This document shows positions 7,577 through 13,956 of a stretch of DNA of 15,588 bases, in pieces; within the stretch, counting starts at the first letter, position 1; every line of letters starts with the position of its first letter. The notes beneath the pieces were generated by a model. It did not search any database. It saw only the letters and a program-made list of their open reading frames with translations, and had not been told where the DNA came from. The stretch comes from Methanosarcina sp. UBA402. Its GTDB lineage: Archaea > Halobacteriota > Methanosarcinia > Methanosarcinales > Methanosarcinaceae. The stretch covers positions 3,791-19,378 of the forward strand of contig DADO01000163.1 in assembly GCA_002509325.1 (NCBI GenBank), in the 5' to 3' direction. The position numbers were made by a program, and so were the translations under genes.

Positions 7577-7613
7577 ATTTTAATAGAGGAGCTGATCACA
7601 GCCAGAAAACTAT

Positions 7614-8252
7614 TCACAGCCCCAGGACTTCATAAAGCAACTTCATAGCTTTTTTCTCACTTTCTCCCCCGCACTTGAAAGCCAGAGCTTCATAGTGCCG
7701 GATCAACTCGAGATATTTCTCCTCTCCAGTAAGCAGGTAGCGGGTTGCATGGACAGTAGCCTCAAGCACCGCATTGAATCCCCTGTTTGGAACAGGCAGG
7801 CTTCTCCGATTAGCTTCATTGAACCCTGCTTCTATAGGAATAAGATCGGCTACAAGAGCATGATCCGTATTCTTGAGATTAATACATTTGAAAACTACCC
7901 AGGCTGCGGCTTCTTTTAAGATGGGGAAATTTAGCTCGCGAACAGGCACATAGTCAAATTCTGAAGGTTCAAGGTCGAAAAAAGTTGAACGCACAAAAAG
8001 TAAAGGGTCATAAACCACGTTTGCGGTCAGGTACTTTTCTTTAAAGACGTTTGCCCAGGTATGAGTGCCATTGAATAGCCGGACAAAAGGCCTTCCGCCC
8101 TTTACGAGTATTCCGATGGGGGCAGCATTAGGAGATTCCAGGCCTGTGCTAACGATTGTTTCGGAAATTCCTTCCCTGATCCCAAAGGAAGAAAGATCGA
8201 CAGTGGAAAATTCATTTTCGCTTTTTCTACATTCAGGGAGATATTCGGTCAA
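7614..8252 (-). CDS. DUF447 family protein (flavin-reductase-like fold), function unknown
   Basis: A 212-aa protein recognised as DUF447 from the N-terminal stretch ISETIVSTGLESPNAAPIGI followed by a GTHTWANVF region and a C-terminal helical segment; no catalytic role is established to my knowledge. The fold is of the FMN-binding split-barrel type, so flavin binding is plausible. The start is a TTG at 8252 that overlaps the TGA of the CitG-like gene in a TTGA. A GGGAGG site lies about nine bases upstream, and no other start is available near the N-terminus. The overlap implies coupled translation with the CitG-like gene and therefore a shared pathway. From memory, DUF447 homologues accompany tetrahydromethanopterin genes in methylotrophic bacteria, which would support a cofactor role; this needs a database check. 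Confidence 0.82.
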   Translation of the reverse strand: MTEYLPECRKSENEFSTVDLSSFGIREGISETIVSTGLESPNAAPIGILVKGGRPFVRLFNGTHTWANVFKEKYLTANVVYDPLLFVRSTFFDLEPSEFDYVPVRELNFPILKEAAAWVVFKCINLKNTDHALVADLIPIEAGFNEANRRSLPVPNRGFNAVLEATVHATRYLLTGEEKYLELIRHYEALAFKCGGESEKKAMKLLYEVLGL

Positions 8253-9289
8253 AAGCGCAGGCCTCCCAGAAGGGCAATGAAAAGCCCAGCTATGATAATA
8301 TCTGCTGTTGAACCTGGATTAATTCTCTTTTTGAGAAGTTCAGAGTCAAATTCCTGTACAGCAGGAAGCAAAGCTGTAAAGTCTCTGGTGTTTTCTCTGG
8401 TATTATCACCTGAAGACTCCTCCCAGGCTGAGAGAATCTTGCCTGCTCTTGATGAAACATAGTCCGCAGTGGCTTCATCGAACTTGGTCTGGATGAAAGT
8501 ATCCCTGTGCCGGGACAGTAATTTCAGGAATGTGTACACAATAGCTTCGTTAATACCCGTGCCCGAGCAATTGAAAACTGAATTTTCAGCTCCCTGATTT
8601 TGAGCCTGCATGAACTCAATTATACTTCTTGCTCCCTCGAGGCAACTTCCGAAGCCTGAAGTCCATTCATTTGCAATCAGGTCATATCCCCTGGCAATAT
8701 CCATAAGCTCGTAAAGGGTGACTTCCTGTGCCCTGAGTTCGGCTGTTGAATCAGGACCTCCAAGGCTGAATTCGTCCACACTGTTAACTCTGACCCCTGC
8801 CACTTCGAAAGCCCTGTAGAATTCAACAGCATCCTCACAGTCCGTTGCCCGGACAAAAGCATGTGCACGCGCAGCAAGCTCTTCGAATTCATCCGGTGAG
8901 AGCTTACAAGTGGCTTTCCCGCATGAATTGAAGAGTTCTCCTGCAGCCATTGAAAGAGGAATAAGCAACAGAAATGCGCCGAAATGAGTATTTCCTCCTT
9001 TCTGCCAGGCAGAGCTCTCGCAGACTGCACTTCGGACTAGCGCACCTATGCCGTTCCTGCTTCTTGCAGCAAGCTCTATGACAGGGTAAACACTTACCGA
9101 TGAGGCTATAAAATGCTCAAAACAAGTATCAGGATAGTCATGTTCCCTATCCACGTTTCCTGGCTTAGGAGAAGCTGAGACCTCAAGCAGCATGGCAAGC
9201 TGGGCACAGCGGGCAATAAGACTTGACATCTGCGGGTTTTCTGCCCATTCAGATGCCGGGCAGGTAAAACCATGATTAATGGGATTCAT
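8249..9289 (-). CDS. CitG-like protein (triphosphoribosyl-dephospho-CoA synthase family)
   Basis: A 346-aa protein with three family landmarks: EVSASPKPGNVDREHD (36-51), GGNTHFGAFLLL (98-109) and NPGSTAD (324-330). CitG transfers a triphosphoribosyl group from ATP, releasing adenine, onto dephospho-CoA for citrate or malonate decarboxylating enzymes. No such enzyme, carrier protein or CitX partner is visible here, so the classical role is doubtful. Because the gene is coupled to DUF447 and marker-9 genes and lies near dmrX, I infer a ribosyl-transfer step in a methanogen cofactor, possibly the ribosyl-phosphate unit of the methanopterin side chain. The start ATG at 9289 overlaps the upstream gene's end by 14 bp. 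No strong ribosome binding site is seen, and Met21 is an alternative start. Confidence 0.85.
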   Translation of the reverse strand: MNPINHGFTCPASEWAENPQMSSLIARCAQLAMLLEVSASPKPGNVDREHDYPDTCFEHFIASSVSVYPVIELAARSRNGIGALVRSAVCESSAWQKGGNTHFGAFLLLIPLSMAAGELFNSCGKATCKLSPDEFEELAARAHAFVRATDCEDAVEFYRAFEVAGVRVNSVDEFSLGGPDSTAELRAQEVTLYELMDIARGYDLIANEWTSGFGSCLEGARSIIEFMQAQNQGAENSVFNCSGTGINEAIVYTFLKLLSRHRDTFIQTKFDEATADYVSSRAGKILSAWEESSGDNTRENTRDFTALLPAVQEFDSELLKKRINPGSTADIIIAGLFIALLGGLRF

Positions 9290-10415
9290 TTACCGGAATT
9301 CTGGCATTATCAAGTACGCGTTTTGCCAGTTGTTGTTTAAGTTTCATATACTCAGAATCAGAGAGGCCGATTGTGTTTAACACCCCATCTCTAATCCAGC
9401 AGGGTTTGGTTATTTTACAACACCAGACAAGGCTTCCGAAGCACGTGTCTCCTCCATATTCCAGCATCGTGCCTTTTGCAAATTCAAGCTTTGTCCTGGC
9501 AAACTCCTCTGCAGTATATCCAAGTTTTTGGAACTTTCTGTGCACAGGACAGGATTTCACAGGCAGGCAGCAGAAAGCCAGAGCCCTGAAGTCCCCTTCA
9601 CTGCAAACGTGCTTGGGAGCGTTATACCAGCCTATGGCACGCTGGAAAGAAGTTACGTTTTCTACCAGTTCCTTTATAAGCCCTGGATTCTCAAGGACTC
9701 CCCTGGCAACCGAAACCATATCAGCTCCTCGGGTAAACATATCTTTTGCGGCTTCAAAGTCCTTGACCGAATTGTTTCCGATCAGGAACAGCCTTGTAGC
9801 ATCCTTGTAGTTAAGAATTGTATCAAGGTCAGCCCCAAAACCGTCCATTGCGGCATCAACATGTATGATATCCGCACCTGACTTATCGATAAGCCTTGCA
9901 AGTTCGATGTCATTAACAACGTTTGCCCTTACTTTTACGGAAAGCACTACTCCGGTTTCCTTTATTGCTTTGATCCAGGCTGAAAGCCGTGGAAGGTCAT
10001 GAAGAAGAGCTTCTCCCAACCCGGCTTCGAGCATTTCGGGCTGCCTGCAATGTGCGTTTAACTCAAGGATCGCTCCTTCTTCTTTGACAATTTTCGCAGC
10101 CTCGATGAGGGGCTCAAGCGCAGTACTCCTGACATTTACCGCAACAGCACTTCCGGACTTTACTGCTCGAATTTCCTTTTTTATAAGCTCCATAGGTTCA
10201 TTCGAGATGAACTCTTTTCTACCCCGGGCTACAAGATCTGAAGCAACAGTTATTGAAGCCTTATCCAGATTAAAGGCTCCAAGAACTACCAGCCCGGCAT
10301 TGTCTGCATACTGGTTGGCAAAAGCACTATCAACAATTCCTGCCATAGGCGCCAATGCAATAGGGTTTTTAAAACGGACATATCCAATATGCAAATCGAA
10401 TAGACAATCACTCAT
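9276..10415 (-). CDS. Methanogenesis marker 9 domain protein with Dus/NifR3-like TIM barrel
   Basis: A 379-aa two-domain protein. Residues 1-265 form a tRNA-dihydrouridine-synthase/NifR3-like FMN barrel: NPIALAPMAGIVDSAF (17-32), LNAHCRQPEM (119-128), VKVRANVVND (160-169), DGFGADLDTI (191-200), GADMVSVARGVL (230-241). The C-terminal domain has eight Cys (271, 282, 283, 289, 325, 332, 333, 339), including the paired motifs FCCLPVKSC and WCCKITKPC that define methanogenesis marker 9. This domain is known from methanogens, and some members carry a NifR3-type N-terminal region. The eight Cys probably bind metal or Fe-S. The function is unknown; the usual Dus Cys-Pro is replaced by Cys-Arg, so tRNA dihydrouridylation is uncertain. 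The start has an AGAGGT site. It is the first gene of a tightly packed minus-strand operon with the CitG-like and DUF447 genes. Confidence 0.88.
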   Translation of the reverse strand: MSDCLFDLHIGYVRFKNPIALAPMAGIVDSAFANQYADNAGLVVLGAFNLDKASITVASDLVARGRKEFISNEPMELIKKEIRAVKSGSAVAVNVRSTALEPLIEAAKIVKEEGAILELNAHCRQPEMLEAGLGEALLHDLPRLSAWIKAIKETGVVLSVKVRANVVNDIELARLIDKSGADIIHVDAAMDGFGADLDTILNYKDATRLFLIGNNSVKDFEAAKDMFTRGADMVSVARGVLENPGLIKELVENVTSFQRAIGWYNAPKHVCSEGDFRALAFCCLPVKSCPVHRKFQKLGYTAEEFARTKLEFAKGTMLEYGGDTCFGSLVWCCKITKPCWIRDGVLNTIGLSDSEYMKLKQQLAKRVLDNARIPVNESH

Positions 10416-10473
10416 GTTTTACCTCTTGAAAATAAGCCTGCAAACTGACACGAATTATAGCTACTGCCCGATA

Positions 10474-10484
10474 TTAAAGTACCG
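10474..10484 (-). promoter_or_regulatory. Candidate promoter element of the marker-9/CitG/DUF447 operon
   Basis: The minus strand reads CGGTACTTTAA followed by TATCGG, about 60 bp before the ATG at 10415. It resembles a BRE plus TATA arrangement and would give a leader of about 35 nt. The same 11-mer occurs upstream of the reductase gene starting at 15053. Confidence 0.35.
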
Positions 10485-10785
10485 ATAAGCTTTTTTCGGA
10501 CAAGCCTTGAAGATGGGAAAAGTCCCTCTATAACTTACGAATTATAATGCACATATATTAATATTTGGACGCATCCTAAATACACAAAAGGTATATAAAT
10601 CATAAGGAAAAGGTATACTTTAATCGGATCTTAGAAGAAAATAAAACTCTGCTTAGAAGAGAGCAAAACTCTGAAAGCATCAAATAAAAGTATTAAAGGT
10701 AATATTGCATTCCTGTAGAAAAGCTTTCTTTCAATTTTATTAGAAATCGTTTTCCAAAAATATATATAATTAAAAAGAAATATAG
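10485..10785. other. Divergent intergenic region between marker-9 operon and RNase P RNA
   Basis: AT-rich and without a supported ORF. It holds two TATA-like plus-strand motifs sharing AAAAGGTATA (10586-10595 and 10608-10617) and a tandem 22-bp repeat (10630-10651 and 10652-10673; 19 of 22 bases identical, each beginning CTTAGAAGA and ending AAAACTCTG). The minus-strand frame crossing this region also runs through RNase P RNA and is not accepted as a gene. Confidence 0.6.
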
Positions 10786-10789
10786 AAGC

Positions 10790-10817
10790 GATATAAAGGA
10801 TATAAAAGATATAAAAG
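10790..10817 (+). promoter_or_regulatory. Three tandem TATA-like units before RNase P RNA
   Basis: GATATAAAG (10790-10798) is followed by two copies of GATATAAAAG (10799-10808 and 10808-10817, sharing one base). The first is centred about 26 bp before the predicted RNA 5' end at 10821, the right place for an archaeal TATA box, with GAAGC as a possible BRE just upstream. The other two are too close to the 5' end to specify that start. Confidence 0.6.
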
Positions 10818-10820
10818 TAA

Positions 10821-11188
10821 TGTGCGAGAGAGGCTGGATGGCTGACGGACCATCAGGTCTGAGGAAAGTCTCCCCACCGCTCCGGATACACGAACATCTG
10901 TAAAGGATGTCGGGCGAGAGCCCGGGCACTGGCACAGAAACGAGAATCATCCCCTGAAAGTGCGATGATGCAGAAGCTGAGGTCTCAGGGAGAATGAATG
11001 AAACGGCGAAACCTCGTGGGTGCAAGTTGGAAATCGGGAAGAAAGAGCATTCCGGAATCTCCCGGTTGTTTTTGGAAACGCGTAGCCGAATGCCGTCACT
11101 GCAAGAGTCCTCAGGACCATTTCCTCCACTGATGGGTGCAGGAAATCTTTGCAGGAACAGAAGGGAGCTTACGTGCCTCACTCGCACA
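10821..11188 (+). ncRNA. rnpB: RNase P RNA (archaeal type A)
   Basis: Catalytic RNA of ribonuclease P, which removes 5' leaders from pre-tRNAs; about 368 nt, the usual size for Methanosarcina-type RNAs. The ends pair perfectly as helix P1 (10821-10828 with 11181-11188). Conserved blocks appear in order: GAGGAAAGTCTCCCC near the 5' end (10860-10874), GCACAGAAACGAG in the middle (10932-10944), AAACGGCGAAACC before GTGGGTGCAAG (from about 11000), and the 3' block ACAGAAGGGAGCTTACG near 11157-11173. The inferred ends follow P1 and could differ by a few bases. ORFs across this region on both strands are incidental. Confidence 0.93.
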
Positions 11189-11262
11189 AACTCACTATCC
11201 TTTTCTATCAATATTCTTTTCTATCAATATTCTTTTCTCTTTTTTCTCTTACATTTTTTCTT
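11189..11262 (+). terminator. Pyrimidine-rich terminator region after RNase P RNA
   Basis: Immediately after P1 the plus strand becomes strongly T/C-rich with several T-runs, the usual archaeal terminator form. It includes a perfect tandem duplication of TTTTCTATCAATATTC (11201-11216, 11217-11232) and the start of a third degenerate copy. It lies between rnpB and the convergent reductase gene ending at 11267. Confidence 0.6.
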
Positions 11263-11266
11263 TACA

Positions 11267-12442
11267 TCAGTCTTTATCGGCTCTTTCCAGTGTAAGAGAT
11301 TTTATTTTAGATACAGGTTCAGTCAGGCAAAAATTCAACAGTAGCCAACGGACATAGTCTTTATAATTCCTGTTCATTATTACTTCATCCAGATATTTAT
11401 CCAAAATTTCTTTGTTGCTGACAGCCAGCTTGAAAGAGACTTCAGGAAAACGATGCATTATTTTCTCCAGCTTAAGAGAACTGGCAAGGTAATTTCCAAA
11501 TTCCTGTCTGCAGCCTGACTCGTAGGCTTTAAGGCTGCTTAACTTCAGGCTGTACATGATAATATCGGCAACAGCCTCAGCAGCAAGCTGCCCTGACCGG
11601 ATAGCGTATGCAATTCCTTCTCCCGAAAAAGCATCCACAAATCCGGCAGCATCCCCACTCAGAAGCAGCCTTGAATTAATGATTTTTCTTTTCACTCCGC
11701 CCTTGGGGATAATATGGGAACGAACCGGAAAGTTGCCTGATAAGCCATTTTCCTGCAAAAAATCCAGCAATACTTTTTTTGGGTGCTCAAGGTATTGAGC
11801 TGTTCCCACAATCCCTGCAGAATAGTATCCTTCATGGGGGAAGATCCAGCCATATCCTCCCTGTGTAACTCCGAAGTGAATATTTATAGTGCCTGGAAAC
11901 TGGTTACTGATTAACCCATCCTCATCAGGGATTTCCGATACAAGACCGAGCCCGTATTCTGTTCTTTTGTCTCTTGGCCTTACTCTGTATTTAAGAGTTC
12001 CACCTGAACCTTCTGCAATAAGAACGAACCTTCCCAGATAGGTATTATCCGTAGTTTTGACTTCAACATAATCTTCTTTTTCAATACAGTCCAGGACCTT
12101 TTCCCCGGTATGAACCTCAATTCCGGTTTCTCGGGCTTTCTCAAGCAAGAAGTTATCAAAGACATTTCTGGAAATGAATAAGGCTAAATTAGTTTCTTTC
12201 ATCACTTCTACAAAACGACCTTTGAAATAAACTCTTACCTTTGAGATATTTCTCTCGATTATGGATTCAGGGAGCTTGAAATCCAGGCAAGACAGACCAT
12301 AAGAAGAAAAAGCTCCCCCACAGGCTTTGTATCTTGGGAATTTATCTTTCTCAAGTAAAAGGGTCGAAAGTCCCCTTATTCCGGCTGTCCTTCCTGCCGC
12401 TGCTCCTGAAGGTCCTCCTCCTACTATGATCAAATCATACAT
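11267..12442 (-). CDS. Geranylgeranyl reductase family FAD-dependent protein (paralogue 1)
   Basis: Predicted flavoenzyme of the digeranylgeranylglycerophospholipid reductase family, which saturates isoprenoid double bonds in archaeal lipids or quinone-like carriers; 391 aa. The FAD-binding Rossmann motif GGGPSG is at 8-13. The family motif PRYKACGG is at 36-43, with a conserved Cys at 41. YGWIFPHEGYYSAG is at 197-210 and GDAAGFVDAFSGEG at 263-276. The ATG at 12442 has a GGTGA site. It is the most diverged of three tandem paralogues, with a longer C-terminus (SLTLERADKD), and lies after a 271-bp spacer with its own TATA-like element, so it may be transcribed separately. No ferredoxin partner gene is seen nearby. 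Substrate could be archaeol precursor or the methanophenazine side chain; sequence alone cannot decide. Confidence 0.85.
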   Translation of the reverse strand: MYDLIIVGGGPSGAAAGRTAGIRGLSTLLLEKDKFPRYKACGGAFSSYGLSCLDFKLPESIIERNISKVRVYFKGRFVEVMKETNLALFISRNVFDNFLLEKARETGIEVHTGEKVLDCIEKEDYVEVKTTDNTYLGRFVLIAEGSGGTLKYRVRPRDKRTEYGLGLVSEIPDEDGLISNQFPGTINIHFGVTQGGYGWIFPHEGYYSAGIVGTAQYLEHPKKVLLDFLQENGLSGNFPVRSHIIPKGGVKRKIINSRLLLSGDAAGFVDAFSGEGIAYAIRSGQLAAEAVADIIMYSLKLSSLKAYESGCRQEFGNYLASSLKLEKIMHRFPEVSFKLAVSNKEILDKYLDEVIMNRNYKDYVRWLLLNFCLTEPVSKIKSLTLERADKD

Positions 12443-12494
12443 GTTAAGTCACCGTTTACGTAATAATTGTAAGTTATACAGACTGAAATATTCT

Positions 12495-12507
12495 GCCCTT
12501 AAAATAT
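12495..12507 (-). promoter_or_regulatory. Candidate TATA box for reductase paralogue 1
   Basis: The minus strand contains TTAATATATTTTA about 55-65 bp before the ATG at 12442. Transcription would start near 12475, giving a leader of about 30 nt that includes the GGTGA ribosome binding site. Confidence 0.4.
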
Positions 12508-12574
12508 ATTAACTGGATAGATAAAAAGGTAGAGGAAAGAAAAAGAATAACTGGAAAAAGTCTTATCAGCTCTA

Positions 12575-12676
12575 TTATCTGAGTTTGAAATTCAGGAGGA
12601 CCCAGCACAGGAAGAAAAAATGAAAAATTCCAGCTGGATTCAGCCAGAATAGATCAGAGAGTAGATCAGATGTTAA
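12575..12676 (-). pseudogene. Remnant of a geranylgeranyl reductase C-terminus
   Basis: Between paralogues 2 and 1 a short frame without a start codon, open from a TGA at 12677-12679, ends in FLCWVLLNFKLR and TAA. Its last codons match the end of paralogue 3 (RWCLLNFKLR, TAA) with one amino-acid change in W-x-LLNFKLR and several synonymous differences. That pattern points to a formerly translated gene end rather than a recent copy. The upstream part (an SDLLSDLF-like duplication and an FWLNPAG stretch) has no clear match. It may be the displaced tail of paralogue 2, whose own C-terminus differs, or the last trace of a fourth paralogue. Confidence 0.55.
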
Positions 12677-12688
12677 TCAGAAACTACC

Positions 12689-12716
12689 ATTATAGTTGAT
12701 CAATTATAGTTGATCA
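12689..12716. repeat. 14-bp tandem duplication covering the stop codon of paralogue 2
   Basis: Two perfect copies of ATTATAGTTGATCA (plus strand), 12689-12702 and 12703-12716. The second copy contains the TGA stop of the gene ending at 12714, so an extra TGA is repeated directly downstream. Confidence 0.9.
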
Positions 12717-13862
12717 TCCGAGTTTGAACTTCCGTAGGAAAAAGAGAGGGCAAACTTTTAATGACCAATAAAAATAACTTTTATGATCAATGCTCGAATT
12801 CACAACATCAAGAGATTTACTCAGAATTTCTCTGTTGTCTATTGCCATATTGAAAGAAAGTTCCGGAAATCTATGAATTAATTTGGAAGAAATAAGAGAA
12901 TACTTAAGGTGAGTTCCAAACTCTGCCTGGCAAAGAGACTCATATTTACTCAAATCTTTTATATTTCCACCGCGCCGGCAAATTCCGGCAATCACTTCAG
13001 CAGCAAACTGCCCTGAACTTATTGCATAAGCAAGTCCCTCGCCAGAAACAGCATCTACGAATCCTGCCGCATCCCCGCTCAGAAGAACTCTAGAACCTGA
13101 AATTTTTCGCTTAATACCACCAAGGGGAATTTTATGCCCTTTAAGCTTATAATCCCCTGTAAAACCATTATTTATCAGAAATTTATGTATTTTTTCCCTG
13201 GGGCGAGGAAAATCTTTAGCAATCCCTCCAATCCCTACCGAGTAATAATTCTTATGAGGGAAAATCCAGCCATACCCCCCGTCTGCAACCCCAAAGTGTA
13301 TTTCTACAACGCTACCAAAAGATTTTTCGATTTCATCTTCGTTAGCCAGGACTTCGGTGACCACACAGACCCCGTATTTGTTCTCATCGTCTGCAGGCCT
13401 AACACAGGTTTTGAGGATTCCATGCGCTCCTTCGGCAACAATAGCAAATTTCGCCTGATAAGTTCCTTTTTTTGTAATTATTTCTACAAATTCAGATTTT
13501 TCCTCACAGCTCAGAACCTTTTCTCCAGTGTGTATTTCTATTTTTGTTTCCCTTGCCTTTTTAAGTAAGAAGTTATCAAAAGCACTTCGAGATACCAGAG
13601 AAGATACACTATGATCCTTGTGCACTTCAATTATTCGATTTTTGAAAATACCCCTTAACCCCATGACCTCCCGTTCAATAATATACTGAGGAAGCTCGAA
13701 ATCAAGATAAGAAATAGCACGAGTCGAAAGCCCTCCTGCACACGGTTTGTATCTGGGAAATTCTTCTTTTTCAAGCAGCAGTGTATTAAGGCCAAGTTTT
13801 CCTGCTCTTCTTCCAGCCGAAGCTCCGGAAGGACCTCCTCCAATTATTATTAGATCATACAT
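12714..13862 (-). CDS. Geranylgeranyl reductase family FAD-dependent protein (paralogue 2)
   Basis: Same family and domain order as the neighbouring paralogues; 382 aa from the ATG at 13862. An in-frame TTG two codons earlier is possible, but AAGGTG lies seven bases before this ATG and all three paralogues then begin MYD. GGGPSG is at 8-13, PRYKPCAGG at 36-44 (Ala where paralogue 3 has Gly), YGWIFPHKNYYSVG at 197-210, and GDAAGFVDAVSGEG at 263-276. Fifty of the first 60 residues equal paralogue 3, so the two are close relatives. The C-terminus (SLKVCPLFFLRKFKLG) departs from the YLRWCLLNFKLR ending of paralogue 3, and a similar ending survives as a remnant just downstream. The 66-bp gap to paralogue 3 suggests co-transcription. 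Confidence 0.85.
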   Translation of the reverse strand: MYDLIIIGGGPSGASAGRRAGKLGLNTLLLEKEEFPRYKPCAGGLSTRAISYLDFELPQYIIEREVMGLRGIFKNRIIEVHKDHSVSSLVSRSAFDNFLLKKARETKIEIHTGEKVLSCEEKSEFVEIITKKGTYQAKFAIVAEGAHGILKTCVRPADDENKYGVCVVTEVLANEDEIEKSFGSVVEIHFGVADGGYGWIFPHKNYYSVGIGGIAKDFPRPREKIHKFLINNGFTGDYKLKGHKIPLGGIKRKISGSRVLLSGDAAGFVDAVSGEGLAYAISSGQFAAEVIAGICRRGGNIKDLSKYESLCQAEFGTHLKYSLISSKLIHRFPELSFNMAIDNREILSKSLDVVNSSIDHKSYFYWSLKVCPLFFLRKFKLG

Positions 13863-13884
13863 ATCCAAACACCTTCGAAATTAT

Positions 13885-13956
13885 CTGAGTTTGAAGTTTA
13901 AAAGTTACCTGAGTTTGAAGTTTAAAAGTTACCTGAGTTTGAAGTTTAAAAGGCAC
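13885..13956. repeat. 24-bp tandem triplication containing the stop codon of paralogue 3
   Basis: Three consecutive 24-bp units (13885-13908, 13909-13932, 13933-13956). On the minus strand each unit reads as the eight codons LLNFKLR-stop in the same frame. The third unit is the true gene end; the first two lie after the stop. Units 1 and 2 are identical within the shared span and unit 3 differs only at its outer edge. Confidence 0.97.

Noticed and set aside
7592..7616. Repeated GGCTGTGA at and after the DUF447 stop codon
   Set aside because: It echoes the stop-codon duplications in the reductase genes, but the match is only eight bases and could be chance.
10693..11211. Minus-strand ORF of 172 codons and a plus-strand ORF across the RNase P region
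   Set aside because: They span the conserved RNase P RNA blocks and its P1 helix; the products are low-complexity and match nothing I recognise.
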